From Psychrobacter sp. AH5 (GTDB taxonomy: Bacteria > Pseudomonadota > Gammaproteobacteria > Pseudomonadales > Moraxellaceae), in contig NZ_JAMBMT010000001.1 of NCBI RefSeq assembly GCF_040371085.1, positions 2,604,001 to 2,668,000 of the forward strand: a stretch of 64,000 nt of DNA, given 5' to 3'. Below the pieces are notes generated by a model, which worked only from the letters and a program-made list of their open reading frames with translations, made no database searches and was not told the DNA's origin. Positions within the stretch are counted from its first letter, which is position 1; each line of letters begins with the position of its first letter. The position numbers and the translations under genes were made by a program. This document shows, one piece after another, positions 17,188 through 26,555 of this stretch.

Positions 17188-17525
17188 TACAAACTTCTGT
17201 AATGTAAAAGTGTTGTCACATTGGGTAAAGTTTATACCGCTACCTTAAAGTAATATCATAATGAATTCAATACTTTTTTCGAGTTGTTTCAATTAATTTC
17301 AAAAAAATACACTATTTATTTTTATTAAATAAAATAATACTTACTATCTGCTAAGCTTTTATAAGTAAATGTTAACTATAGCAAATTTATGATCTATTTA
17401 TTTTGTAGCAAGTTAAAACAATCATTACCTAAAATAGACAATTGATATTTAATATTGGAAATTAGTAATTCAAACATCCTACTAACCCCTTTCATTATTA
17501 TTACCGAATCTATAACGAATGGTTA
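17188..17525. other. A+T-rich gap between efflux pump end and surface lipoprotein promoter
   Basis: Roughly 340 very A+T-rich bases with no open frame of note. No convincing terminator, repeat or RNA gene was seen. It should hold upstream control for the lipoprotein gene. Confidence 0.35.
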
Positions 17526-20500
17526 CTATTTACCATGCGGTACCAGCCACTTACTAAACCAAGCCGAGACATCATCCATTAGCGTATAAACTACCGGAAT
17601 AACGACTAAGCTCAATAGCGTTGAGGTCACCAAACCGCCTAATACCGCCGCTGCCATTGGCCGACGAAAAGTCGGATCAGCATCGCCCCAACCAAAGACT
17701 AGTGGCAGCATACCCGCTCCCATCGCAATGGTAGTCATAATAATCGGCCGTGCACGCTTGCGGCAAGAGTCGATAATGGCATCAAAGCGCGCCAGGCCGC
17801 GATTTTGCGCGATAATCGCATAATCCACTAGTAGAATAGAGTTCTTAGTAGCGATACCCATTAGCATAATAAAGCCAATCATCGACGGCATCGACAAGCT
17901 GCTATTGGTAATCACCAAGCCCACAAACGCGCCACCTATCGATAACGGCAGCGCCATCAAAATAGTAAAAGGCTGCAATAGCTTGCCGAACAGCAAGATT
18001 AAAACGCCCAAAATACAGATAATACCTACTGACATAGCGATGACAAAGCCGCTAAATAGCTCTGCCATATTCTCCGCCTGCCCTTGATCGATAATAGTAA
18101 TCGAGGACGGTATGTTTTGCATAGTTGTGGTATTTTTGACCGCTTGTACTAGCTCGCCGAGTTCACCATCACCGGGCTGTACAGTAATGCTAATAGCACG
18201 CTCACGATCCAAGCGCTTGATTTGCGCCGGCCCCGTACCGAAGTCTAAGCTTGCCACCTCGCTTACTCGCACGCCTTGAGCTGCTGGATTATTGCTAGGT
18301 ACATATAAGCCCTCTAGCTGATTGACGTTTTCTTTGGCGACATCAGGCAAACGCACCACGATAGGAATCTGGCGCGTATCGAGATTGAGCTTTGAGAGCT
18401 GCTGCTCGTAATCTCCAACGGTGGCGATGCGCAAAGTGGTGGCGATATCTTGGGTCGTCACGCCCAAATCTGCCATCGCTAGCCGATCTGGAGTAACGGT
18501 TAGCTCTTGACGCGGTAAGCTACGATCGCTAGTGACATCACCTGCCATTGGTAATTTGCGGATATCGGCCATGATTTGCTGGGCGGTTTGCTCAAGCACC
18601 TCAGGATTGGTACTGGTCAATGAAAAGTTATAACCAGTCTCGCCGCCGCTTGATAGCCCGACGGTAAAGCGTGCACTCGGAACTTCTGCTAATAGTCTGC
18701 TGATTTCGCGCTCAATTTCTTGCTTAGACTGACGCTCAGCGCGCGGCGCTAAGACGATGTCTAAGCTGCCGATATTATCCGACTTGCCGCCGGTAGAATT
18801 AGGATCCATCGCCGCCTGCGCTTCACCTACCGAGGTAAAAATATTAGTGACCCCTGGTATAGCTAAAATACGCGCGCTTGCCATAGCGGCTACGCGCTCA
18901 GTATCCTCAAGCGCCACATCCGGCGTCAGCTCAATCGCCACCCGCGTCTGATCGATATCATTATCTGGAATAAAGGCCGTCGGTAATAATTTGACTAGCG
19001 TTAGTGAGGCAATAAACAGTATCAAAGTGGCGCCCATAGTCAGCCAACGATGCTGCAGCGTCCACGATACGACTTTGAGGTACCAGTCCATGGTCTTGCT
19101 TTGTTTTTCGACCCGATGCTTTTCTGGTCGCAGGATATAAGCCGCCATCATTGGCGTAATGAGCCGCGCCACCAATAAGGAAGCAAAAATAGCTATCGCC
19201 GCGGTCCAACCAAACTGCCGAAAAAACTGACCGACCACCCCGCCCATAAACGCCGTTGGCAAAAATACCGCTATCAAGGTAAAGGTAGTAGCCACTACCG
19301 CAAGGCCAATCTCATCGGCCGCCTCCATCGCCGCCTCATAGGGCGTCTTACCCATGCGCAAGTGACGAATGATATTTTCTACCTCAACGATAGCATCATC
19401 AACTAATACGCCGATGACTAAAGATAGCGCCAATAAGGAAATAATATTAAGACTAAAGTCAAACAGATACATCGCCAAAAAAGTCGGAATGACCGATAAA
19501 GGCAAAGCAACAGCAGCAACAAAAGTAGCGCGTACATTACGCAGGAATAGGAACACCACGATGACCGCTAAGATACCGCCTTCGATGAGCATCTTGAGCG
19601 AAGCTTGATAATCTTCAGCGACTGGCGTGGCTCTATCGTAGACCTTTTCGACACTGATGTTGCTCATCTCAGCATTGAGCTTAGCTAATTCCGCATCGAC
19701 TAGCTGCATCACCTCCACTTCACTAGCGCCGCGAGAGCGAGTGATATCGAAGGCCACTACCGTCTTGCCATCAAGCTTAGCGATAGAGGTAGGATCAGCT
19801 GCGCCGTCGGTGATCTGTGCTAAGCGTCCAAGCGCTTGCGTCGTACCTGTCGTCGGTACGGTAATTTGCAAATCATTTAGCTCATCAGCTCGCTCTACTG
19901 CGCCTAACACCCGTATAGTTTGCGTGGTCTTGCCAACTTCTGCTTCACCGCCTGAGCTATCTTGCTGAATACCGGCTATTTGCTGCGATAATTGCACGAT
20001 GGAGAACTGCAAACCACTGAGCGCTATCGGATCGGCAGCGACGGTAATCTCGCGCTCTAAACCACCGATACGACCGACTGAGCTGACGCCCGGAATATCT
20101 GAGAGCCTTTTGGTAATGGTGTCATCAACGAACCAAGATAAGTCCTCAACGCTCATATTGTCGGCGGCGACCGAATAAGTAATCACTGGAAATCCAGCCG
20201 TCGATACTTTGGTGATGATGGGGTCGTTTGCGGCGGCGGGTAGATCGCCTTGTACTTCGCCTACCGCTGAGCGCACATCATCGACCGCTTCTTGAATGTC
20301 TTTTTCTAGCACGAATTCAGAGGCAATAGTCGCCGCCCCTGTCTGTAGAGTGGTACGAATGTGTTTGATACCTTCAATACTGGTGATTCTATTCTCAATC
20401 TTTTTGGCAATATCGTTTTCTAATTGTGAAGGTGCAGCACCCGGCAAAGTCACTGTGACAACCACCGCTGGCAAGTCAATGTCCGGAAACTGCTGGACTT

Positions 20501-20603
20501 TCATATTCATAAAGCCATAAATACCGCCCAAGGTAAGCAGGATAAACAGCAAGATAGCGACTAATGGGTTTTTAATCGAATAGGAGGAGACATTTAGATT
20601 CAT
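17526..20603 (-). CDS. RND efflux transporter permease (HAE1/AcrB family)
   Basis: Proton-driven inner-membrane pump of 1025 residues, the normal length. It shows the N-terminal membrane segment, PGAAPSQLENDIAKKIE, two large periplasmic loops and twelve predicted membrane helices. TM4 carries the Asp pair of the proton relay (VIGVLVDDAIVEVENI), followed by EAAMEAADEIGLAVVATTFT. The second-half counterparts are GIATKNSILLVDYAI and RKRARPIIMTT. It overlaps the adaptor gene upstream by 4 bases (ATGA-type), so the two are translationally linked. No TolC-type channel or local repressor lies beside it, so it probably uses an outer-membrane channel encoded elsewhere. Substrates are unknown. Confidence 0.93.
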   Translation of the reverse strand: MNLNVSSYSIKNPLVAILLFILLTLGGIYGFMNMKVQQFPDIDLPAVVVTVTLPGAAPSQLENDIAKKIENRITSIEGIKHIRTTLQTGAATIASEFVLEKDIQEAVDDVRSAVGEVQGDLPAAANDPIITKVSTAGFPVITYSVAADNMSVEDLSWFVDDTITKRLSDIPGVSSVGRIGGLEREITVAADPIALSGLQFSIVQLSQQIAGIQQDSSGGEAEVGKTTQTIRVLGAVERADELNDLQITVPTTGTTQALGRLAQITDGAADPTSIAKLDGKTVVAFDITRSRGASEVEVMQLVDAELAKLNAEMSNISVEKVYDRATPVAEDYQASLKMLIEGGILAVIVVFLFLRNVRATFVAAVALPLSVIPTFLAMYLFDFSLNIISLLALSLVIGVLVDDAIVEVENIIRHLRMGKTPYEAAMEAADEIGLAVVATTFTLIAVFLPTAFMGGVVGQFFRQFGWTAAIAIFASLLVARLITPMMAAYILRPEKHRVEKQSKTMDWYLKVVSWTLQHRWLTMGATLILFIASLTLVKLLPTAFIPDNDIDQTRVAIELTPDVALEDTERVAAMASARILAIPGVTNIFTSVGEAQAAMDPNSTGGKSDNIGSLDIVLAPRAERQSKQEIEREISRLLAEVPSARFTVGLSSGGETGYNFSLTSTNPEVLEQTAQQIMADIRKLPMAGDVTSDRSLPRQELTVTPDRLAMADLGVTTQDIATTLRIATVGDYEQQLSKLNLDTRQIPIVVRLPDVAKENVNQLEGLYVPSNNPAAQGVRVSEVASLDFGTGPAQIKRLDRERAISITVQPGDGELGELVQAVKNTTTMQNIPSSITIIDQGQAENMAELFSGFVIAMSVGIICILGVLILLFGKLLQPFTILMALPLSIGGAFVGLVITNSSLSMPSMIGFIMLMGIATKNSILLVDYAIIAQNRGLARFDAIIDSCRKRARPIIMTTIAMGAGMLPLVFGWGDADPTFRRPMAAAVLGGLVTSTLLSLVVIPVVYTLMDDVSAWFSKWLVPHGK

Positions 20604-21910
20604 GAGCGCGCCTGCGAAGCGGTAGCTGCTGGCTTAGCGGTGCTATTTTCTTCATCCACCACCCGCACCAGGTCACCATCATTGAGAAAACTGCCGCCTT
20701 GCTTGACCAAGCGACTCTCTACAGGGAGCGGTTCAGTCAACGCTACGCTATCGCCAAGACGTTCGCCTAAACTTACGCGCTGCTGCTTGATACGGCCGAT
20801 AGTTTTACCATCCTCTGTCTTAATATCAGTGACTAGCATCACATAATCATAACCGTCATTACTGACGATGGCAGCATTAGGCACCGTTTGTACACTCGCG
20901 CTACCTAATAAGAATTCGCCAGTTTGATACATACCAGAGCGCGCCGCTGAGTTTTTATTTAAGCTAGCATAGATAGTGATTTGGCGATTATTATCAGCGG
21001 TTGGGGCGATGCGGCTGACCTGTCCCATGACCGATTGATTATTGGGTAAGCTTACTTTGACTGGGGTGCCAACGCTCACCTCACCAATGAGTTTAGGATC
21101 GATATCGGCTTGCCATTCAAGGACCCCATTTTTGATAATAGTGAATAGTGGCTCGCCTGCCGACACCATGCCGACCTCGGCCATTTTTTTGCTAATCACT
21201 CCGCTAACTGGCGCTAGCACTTGCGCGTTGTTTAAGTTCAGTTTTTGATTACTAAGGCGAGCTTTTGCTGCTTGTAGCGAAGCTCTAGCACGTAGCTCTG
21301 AGGTGCGATAACGATCGGCTTCTTGACGACTGATAGCATCAATATCGATAAGTGGCAGCACACGCGCCGCATCAGCACTAGCATTGGCTAGCGTAGCCTC
21401 AGCTTCAGCGACATCCGCTTCGGCTTGTAGTATTTGCTGCTCTGCGGCATCGGTATCAAATATTGCCAATACTTGACCGGCTTTGACACTTTCACCCTCT
21501 TCTACTAGCACTTGCTCAATAGCCACGCCGTTGACCTTAGCGCTGACATTGGCGGTATCTTTAGGGCTAATAGTACCTTCCGCGCGCAAAGTATTGCCGA
21601 TAGTATCCTGACTTGGCATCACAGTTTCTACAGATAGCACCGCTTGCTCACTATTTTCGCTATCAGCGGCCTTTGCCGTCGAGGTTTCAGTAGCGACTGC
21701 TGGCTCCACACTCGCCTCTTTTTCATCTCCCCAATACCGACCTAAAAGCACACCAATGACTAGCATAGCTATTAATACCGGTATGAGCCAAGCTGGCATT
21801 TTGTCCTTAGTGCTTGCGATCTGCGGCTGACGATACGGCGGTAGCTCAGCTTGATTGATTGGCTTAGCATCGACTACTGGCTTGTCATTGGGATCTTGAA
21901 GGTCACTCAT
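20600..21910 (-). CDS. RND efflux periplasmic adaptor subunit (membrane fusion protein)
   Basis: Adaptor of 436 residues bridging the RND pump to an outer-membrane channel. It has a charged cytoplasmic start, one membrane anchor (LIPVLIAMLVIGVLLGRYWG, about residues 42-61), a lipoyl/barrel-sandwich half (VLVEEGESVKAGQVLAIFD), an alpha-helical hairpin (QQILQAEADVAEAEATLANA), the second lipoyl half (NAQVLAPVSGVISKK) and beta-barrel domains. It is anchored by a helix rather than a lipidated cysteine. It ends overlapping the pump gene, so the two form an operon. Confidence 0.92.
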   Translation of the reverse strand: MSDLQDPNDKPVVDAKPINQAELPPYRQPQIASTKDKMPAWLIPVLIAMLVIGVLLGRYWGDEKEASVEPAVATETSTAKAADSENSEQAVLSVETVMPSQDTIGNTLRAEGTISPKDTANVSAKVNGVAIEQVLVEEGESVKAGQVLAIFDTDAAEQQILQAEADVAEAEATLANASADAARVLPLIDIDAISRQEADRYRTSELRARASLQAAKARLSNQKLNLNNAQVLAPVSGVISKKMAEVGMVSAGEPLFTIIKNGVLEWQADIDPKLIGEVSVGTPVKVSLPNNQSVMGQVSRIAPTADNNRQITIYASLNKNSAARSGMYQTGEFLLGSASVQTVPNAAIVSNDGYDYVMLVTDIKTEDGKTIGRIKQQRVSLGERLGDSVALTEPLPVESRLVKQGGSFLNDGDLVRVVDEENSTAKPAATASQARS

Positions 21911-22018
21911 AAACGGTCTCTATAAATAAGCGCAATAACGAATATCTGGCGACTACTCATCTTTTCACTATTAAAAAACAGCTAATACTAGGCTAAAAAA
22001 TAAATTAAAAATACGGAT

Positions 22019-22101
22019 AGATTTTTGACATTGTAGCTTATCTCATCAGCGCGTCAATAAATACAGATATCTTGCGCGTCTATATTCAGTGTCAAAAATC
22101 T
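22019..22101. repeat. Widely spaced 12-bp inverted repeat
   Basis: AGATTTTTGACA (22019-22030) is the exact reverse complement of TGTCAAAAATCT (22090-22101), enclosing 59 bases that themselves contain GCGC-rich arms. It lies between the end of the DAO oxidoreductase and the start of the efflux adaptor. It could be a terminator-like structure or a two-site operator for the pump genes. Confidence 0.5.
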
Positions 22102-22144
22102 TTGAGTAAGCTACTGAATCTAATTGAAATAATATCAATCGCTA

Positions 22145-23494
22145 TCAAAGATGACGCTCATCAAACTTGTCGGCCAAGCTCAATCCTTGACTAAGCACTT
22201 TAGCGCTGCACCAGCTGATAATATCCCCCGGTAGCCGAATAGCCTTTCTATTAACTATCCAAAAGTCGGTCAAGTCGCTACTTTGATCACTTAATAGCTG
22301 GGCGATAAGCTTGCCATTAAGATGGGTTAATGACACTCCATGACCGATACAGCCGCAGCTATAAATGATCTTGTTTGAGTTTAGATAACCAATCTCTGGC
22401 GTCATATCCAAATTAACAGAGGTAGGCCCGCCCCACCGGTAAGCTATCTTTAGGTTTTGTAATTGCGGATACAGCCATTTGAGATGATCCTCGCAGTGCT
22501 GCCAAGCCTTTGCATTACTATCTTTGTCCATATTATCGCCGTAGCTGACATCAATACTGCCGCCGCCCATCGCGATACGACCCTCCACTGTCGGCCGAAA
22601 ATAATGTACCAAATGCCTATTATCCTCAAAAGCTTGTCTTTTTTGCCATCCAATCGATTGCCATTGCTCATTGCTCAAAGGCTCAGTGATAATTTGATAA
22701 GTCCAGACCGGTAGCTGCTGGCGTTTAAGATTGAGACCGGATAAAGTATGAGAATAACCATTAGTAGCAATGACTAATTTGTCACTAGTAATACTCCCTT
22801 TTGGCGTTATAACTTTGATTGTACGAGATTGTTGAATATCTATAGCAGGCGTCCTCTCATAGAGCTGTACCCCTAATTCTAGACAAATTCTTTTAAGCTC
22901 CCTGACTTGCTTAGCAGGATTTAGCAGACCCGTTTCAGTCTCATAAGTAGCGCTCAAGAATTTATCGGTTTTAAACTCAGCAGCTAGCGATTCTTTATCA
23001 AGCCAAGACATATCGCTTGCGATGCCAAGCTTTTGGAACAGCTCATAGCTGTTATCAAGCCGTTTGCGCTGCCTATCGCTATAAGCCACTCGCAGCATAC
23101 CTGTATGATTATAATCTGAATCAAAATCGTGCTCAGCTACCAACTGCTGCACATGCGCGACCGCTTTAGTCATATACTGGTGTGCTTCAATGGTCTTTTG
23201 CTTGCCCCAGCGCGTGACCGTGACCTCAGGCTCAAGGCCGAATAGTTTCATACTAAAGCCGCCGTTTCGTCCACTAGCTCCGTAGCCAATAACTGCTGCC
23301 TCAATAACAACGACTGTCGCATTTGGGTTTATTTTTTTAAACTCATAGGCTGTGCTCAGACCCGTAAAGCCGCCACCGATGATACAAACGTCCGCTTTAA
23401 TATTAGCGCTAAGAACTGGGTTAGCTAAGTATTGTCCATAGCTACGTAACCAAAAAGATTTGTCTTCAAAACTGCTTTGCTTATCGATTCTCAT
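22145..23494 (-). CDS. FAD-dependent oxidoreductase, DAO family
   Basis: A 449-residue flavoenzyme of the D-amino-acid oxidase/GlpD-type fold. The dinucleotide motif VCIIGGGFTGLSTAYE lies near residue 32, followed by GYGASGRNGGFSMKLFG, the marker for PuuB/OrdL-like enzymes that oxidise secondary amines or gamma-glutamylputrescine. Later segments such as LVIATNGYSH and YSCGCIGHGVSLTHLNG fit the C-terminal FAD cap. It stands alone, with no putrescine-pathway neighbours, so the substrate is open. There is no signal peptide. Confidence 0.82.
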   Translation of the reverse strand: MRIDKQSSFEDKSFWLRSYGQYLANPVLSANIKADVCIIGGGFTGLSTAYEFKKINPNATVVVIEAAVIGYGASGRNGGFSMKLFGLEPEVTVTRWGKQKTIEAHQYMTKAVAHVQQLVAEHDFDSDYNHTGMLRVAYSDRQRKRLDNSYELFQKLGIASDMSWLDKESLAAEFKTDKFLSATYETETGLLNPAKQVRELKRICLELGVQLYERTPAIDIQQSRTIKVITPKGSITSDKLVIATNGYSHTLSGLNLKRQQLPVWTYQIITEPLSNEQWQSIGWQKRQAFEDNRHLVHYFRPTVEGRIAMGGGSIDVSYGDNMDKDSNAKAWQHCEDHLKWLYPQLQNLKIAYRWGGPTSVNLDMTPEIGYLNSNKIIYSCGCIGHGVSLTHLNGKLIAQLLSDQSSDLTDFWIVNRKAIRLPGDIISWCSAKVLSQGLSLADKFDERHL

Positions 23495-23796
23495 AGCCTC
23501 GTCCTTGTTTTTATATATCCTTATTTTTATATAGCAGTCCTATCCTAATTATCTTAAAGAGTTGATAGTAATGTTAACTATAAGCTATATTTAACAAAAC
23601 TTACACACTAGCTACAGCATGGTCTTGAGTTATTGTGACAATCTGCTACTATCAATAAGGGTATTACAAACCCATTACAACATCATGGTTTTTTAATCAG
23701 TGAGTAGCGAAGTTTATTTTTAGGCTACTTTGATTTTGTAATGATACTAAGACTGTTGATAATCAATCGTCTTAATCATAAACCAAGGAGTTACTC
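23495..23796. other. Intergenic region before the lysine-rich protein
   Basis: About 300 A+T-rich bases between divergent genes. No gene or clear repeat was recognised. The small gene that follows has a strong AAGGAG ribosome site at its downstream end. Confidence 0.4.
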
Positions 23797-23979
23797 ATGG
23801 CTAATAAAGAGAAAGTAAAAGATCTTAAAAAAGATATCAAAGATACAGAAGCGAAGATTGAGAAGCAAAAAAAGAAGCTCAAAGATCTCAAAAAAGAGGT
23901 AAAGAAGGCGAAAAAAGAGAAGTCTGAGAAGAAAGATAAGAGTGAAAAGAAAGACAAAAAAGACAAGAAAGATAAATAA
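23797..23979 (+). CDS. Small lysine-rich coiled-coil protein
   Basis: A 60-residue protein in which 29 residues are Lys and 15 are Asp or Glu. The middle (about residues 8-40) has heptad-like spacing of Leu, Ile and Val (DLKKDIKDTEAKIEKQKKKL), suggesting a coiled coil; the tail is a KKD/EKK low-complexity repeat. I believe it is real because AAGGAG sits about 7 bases before the ATG and a strong terminator follows 32 bases after the stop. No function is recognised. A nucleic-acid-, ribosome- or phosphate-polymer-binding role would fit the charge, but that is inference. Confidence 0.7.
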   Translation: MANKEKVKDLKKDIKDTEAKIEKQKKKLKDLKKEVKKAKKEKSEKKDKSEKKDKKDKKDK

Positions 23980-24010
23980 GTTTTTCGTCCACTTAAGTAT
24001 TTAAAGATCA

Positions 24011-24038
24011 AAAAGGATAGCAATGGCTATCCTTTTTT
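24011..24038 (+). terminator. Terminator after the lysine-rich gene
   Basis: Perfect 11-base stem AAAAGGATAGC (24011-24021) with GCTATCCTTTT (24026-24036), loop AATG, and T run. It may also serve recG, whose stop is at 24052 on the other strand. Confidence 0.85.
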
Positions 24039-24051
24039 ATTTAACTTTTTA

Positions 24052-26409
24052 TTAAGCATTGGTATAACGACTAGCTTCAGGCATCCAGCGATGAATCAAT
24101 TGACTGACATCAGCTTTGCGAGTAGGGTCTTGGATCAGATGTTTAGCCAAGCGCTGAGCAATCGTAAAAAGCTCTTCATCACGGATTAAATCCGCGAGAT
24201 AGTAGCCGATATTACCAGTTTGCCGCTTACCCAATAACTCACCCGGACCTCGCAGCTCCAAATCTTTTTGCGCGATGACAAAGCCATCAGTACTATCTCG
24301 TAGTACCTTTAAGCGCTCAGTGCCCGTCTCTGATAAAGGCTTTTGATAGAGCAGTACACAAAAACTTTTGGTCGAGCCTCTTCCTACTCGTCCGCGCAGC
24401 TGGTGCAATTGCGATAGTCCTAAACGCTCAGCGTTTTCGATGACCATCAATGAGGCGTTTGGCACATCAACGCCGACTTCGATGACGGTAGTAGCGATTA
24501 ATAGATCAAGCGCTCCTTCCTTGAACTGCTTCATGATCGCTTGTTTATCCGCGCCTTTCATCTTGCCATGTACTAAGCCAATGCGAATATTTAGACGCTC
24601 ACTCAAATCTTCAAAGGTCGCTTCAGCGGCTTGCGCATCGAGTACGCTCGATTCTTCCACTAATGAGCACACCCAATAGGCCTGTCGCCCAGCCTCACAA
24701 TTGATAGCAATGCGCTCAATCACCTCATCACGGCGATTGCGGTCAATAGTGACGGTAGTAATCGGCGTGCGCCCGGGTGGCAATTCATCGATAATGGAAG
24801 TATCCATATCGCCGTAGACACTCATCGCTAGCGTTCGTGGAATCGGAGTGGCGGTCATAATCAGCTGATGCGGTGTGCTGCCAGCGACGCCTTTATTAGT
24901 CAATGCCATGCGCTGCTCAACGCCAAAACGGTGCTGCTCATCGATAATCACCAAGCCTAACTTAGCAAACTCAACGCTCTCTTGAAACAGGGCATGAGTA
25001 CCGACGACGATTTGTACGTTGTTTTCTGCTACCGCCTCCAATGCCTCGCGGCGCTGCTTAGCCGTTTGTTTACCAGCCAGCCAACCGACTCCGATACCTA
25101 ATGGCTCAAACCACTGTTTGAAATTAAGCAAATGCTGCTCAGCTAAAATCTCAGTCGGCGCCATCACTGCTACTTGCCAGCCACTGGTCAGCGCGTAACC
25201 CGCTGCTCCTGCTGCCACTAAAGTTTTACCCGCGCCCACATCGCCTTGTACTAGCCTTAACATAGGGATAGAAGTCGCCATATCACTGACGATATCTTTC
25301 ATCACTCTTTGTTGTGCACCGGTTAATTCAAACGGTAAACTCCCAAAAAGCTTATCGCTAAGCGGGCTTTCAATACTACACTTTGGCGCTTTAAACTGAT
25401 GCAATTGCTGACGCCGATATAATAGACTGAGCTGATGCGCGGTTAGCTCTTCGATAATCAAGCGCTGACAAGCAGCATGAGTACGCGCAGTAAGCTGAGT
25501 CAGTAGCTTGTACTGCTGGCCAGCGTCGGTATAAGTAGGCGGCGTATGCAGTAATACCAGTGCTTCAAATATCGACAAATTATAGACATTATGATTTTGA
25601 TAAAGGTCAGTATGACCAGATGCTATGGCATTAACTTGAGGTTGATAATGAGCAGGGTCAGTTTTACTAACCCCACTACTATTAAGCACCTCATTATCAG
25701 GCACACTGCGAGCGAGCGTGGAGAAAATATCCTCATTGTCAATCTCTGCATCCATTTCAATACTTCGAGACGGCTCAAACGGTACTAAAGGCAAGTCGGC
25801 GACCATCGCAAAATCAGCGGGCGTAAACAGTGTCATCGGTAAGCCTTGGCTACGGACCGTTTGCAAGGCCAGCTTAATTAGCGTACGCAGTTTGTTTTGA
25901 TGTAAGCCTTTTACCGTAGGATAAATAGGCTGCAAACCGATATCAGTAACTGGCGCTCCTTCATTAACAATCTGATATTCGGGATGATGAATCTGCTTAC
26001 CATAACGGCTGACCTTGACCTCACCGAACAGCTGCAACCGGGTCCCTAAGCTCATCGTTTGCGCAAGACCCCGATAGACCTTGAAAAAACGCAAACCTAC
26101 TGTGCCAGTGCCGTCATCAATGACGACGGTCATACCGCCGCGCTTATTATCAATATGCACTACCCGACCGCTAATGAGCGCTGATTGTCCATGCACTATA
26201 TCGCTGATAGCGACCTGCCGGCTACGATCTTCGTAATCTCTAGGCAGATGCAATAACAAATCAAAAATGCGCACGATACCTAGCAGCGCCAATTGCTCCG
26301 CCACTTTTGAGCCAACGCCTGCTAAGGCCGAGACCGGCATATCTAGCGCTGATGTCGACTCGCTATTGACAGGGGGCATTATCGATGGGGTCGCAGAGAG
26401 AGGCATCAA
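24052..26409 (-). CDS. recG: ATP-dependent DNA helicase RecG
   Basis: Branch-migrates forks and Holliday junctions during repair. The order of parts is an N-terminal wedge/OB domain (PVSALAGVGSKVAEQLALLG; LHLPRDYEDRS), Walker A GDVGAGKT, the DEQH box in IIDEQHRFGVEQR, TATPIPRTL, and the C-terminal helicase half with TTVIEVGVDVPNASLM and QLRGRVGRG. It ends RWMPEASRYTNA, like the E. coli end. At 785 residues it is about 90 longer than the E. coli protein. Much of this is an extra acidic, low-conservation stretch between the wedge domain and the motor (near SIEMDAEIDNEDIFSTLARS), plus a longer N-terminus. Confidence 0.95.
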   Translation of the reverse strand: MMPLSATPSIMPPVNSESTSALDMPVSALAGVGSKVAEQLALLGIVRIFDLLLHLPRDYEDRSRQVAISDIVHGQSALISGRVVHIDNKRGGMTVVIDDGTGTVGLRFFKVYRGLAQTMSLGTRLQLFGEVKVSRYGKQIHHPEYQIVNEGAPVTDIGLQPIYPTVKGLHQNKLRTLIKLALQTVRSQGLPMTLFTPADFAMVADLPLVPFEPSRSIEMDAEIDNEDIFSTLARSVPDNEVLNSSGVSKTDPAHYQPQVNAIASGHTDLYQNHNVYNLSIFEALVLLHTPPTYTDAGQQYKLLTQLTARTHAACQRLIIEELTAHQLSLLYRRQQLHQFKAPKCSIESPLSDKLFGSLPFELTGAQQRVMKDIVSDMATSIPMLRLVQGDVGAGKTLVAAGAAGYALTSGWQVAVMAPTEILAEQHLLNFKQWFEPLGIGVGWLAGKQTAKQRREALEAVAENNVQIVVGTHALFQESVEFAKLGLVIIDEQHRFGVEQRMALTNKGVAGSTPHQLIMTATPIPRTLAMSVYGDMDTSIIDELPPGRTPITTVTIDRNRRDEVIERIAINCEAGRQAYWVCSLVEESSVLDAQAAEATFEDLSERLNIRIGLVHGKMKGADKQAIMKQFKEGALDLLIATTVIEVGVDVPNASLMVIENAERLGLSQLHQLRGRVGRGSTKSFCVLLYQKPLSETGTERLKVLRDSTDGFVIAQKDLELRGPGELLGKRQTGNIGYYLADLIRDEELFTIAQRLAKHLIQDPTRKADVSQLIHRWMPEASRYTNA

Positions 26410-26555
26410 ATATCCTAACTTAGTATCTTTAGTGTCATAAATCGTTTATTTTAGCGCGTATTATCATTTTCAATAAAACCAACAGCCTTAGTATTATAGC
26501 TGACAAGCTCGCTTATTATGCTAAGCTATTTGATACTGTTATTGCCGAGATTGCC

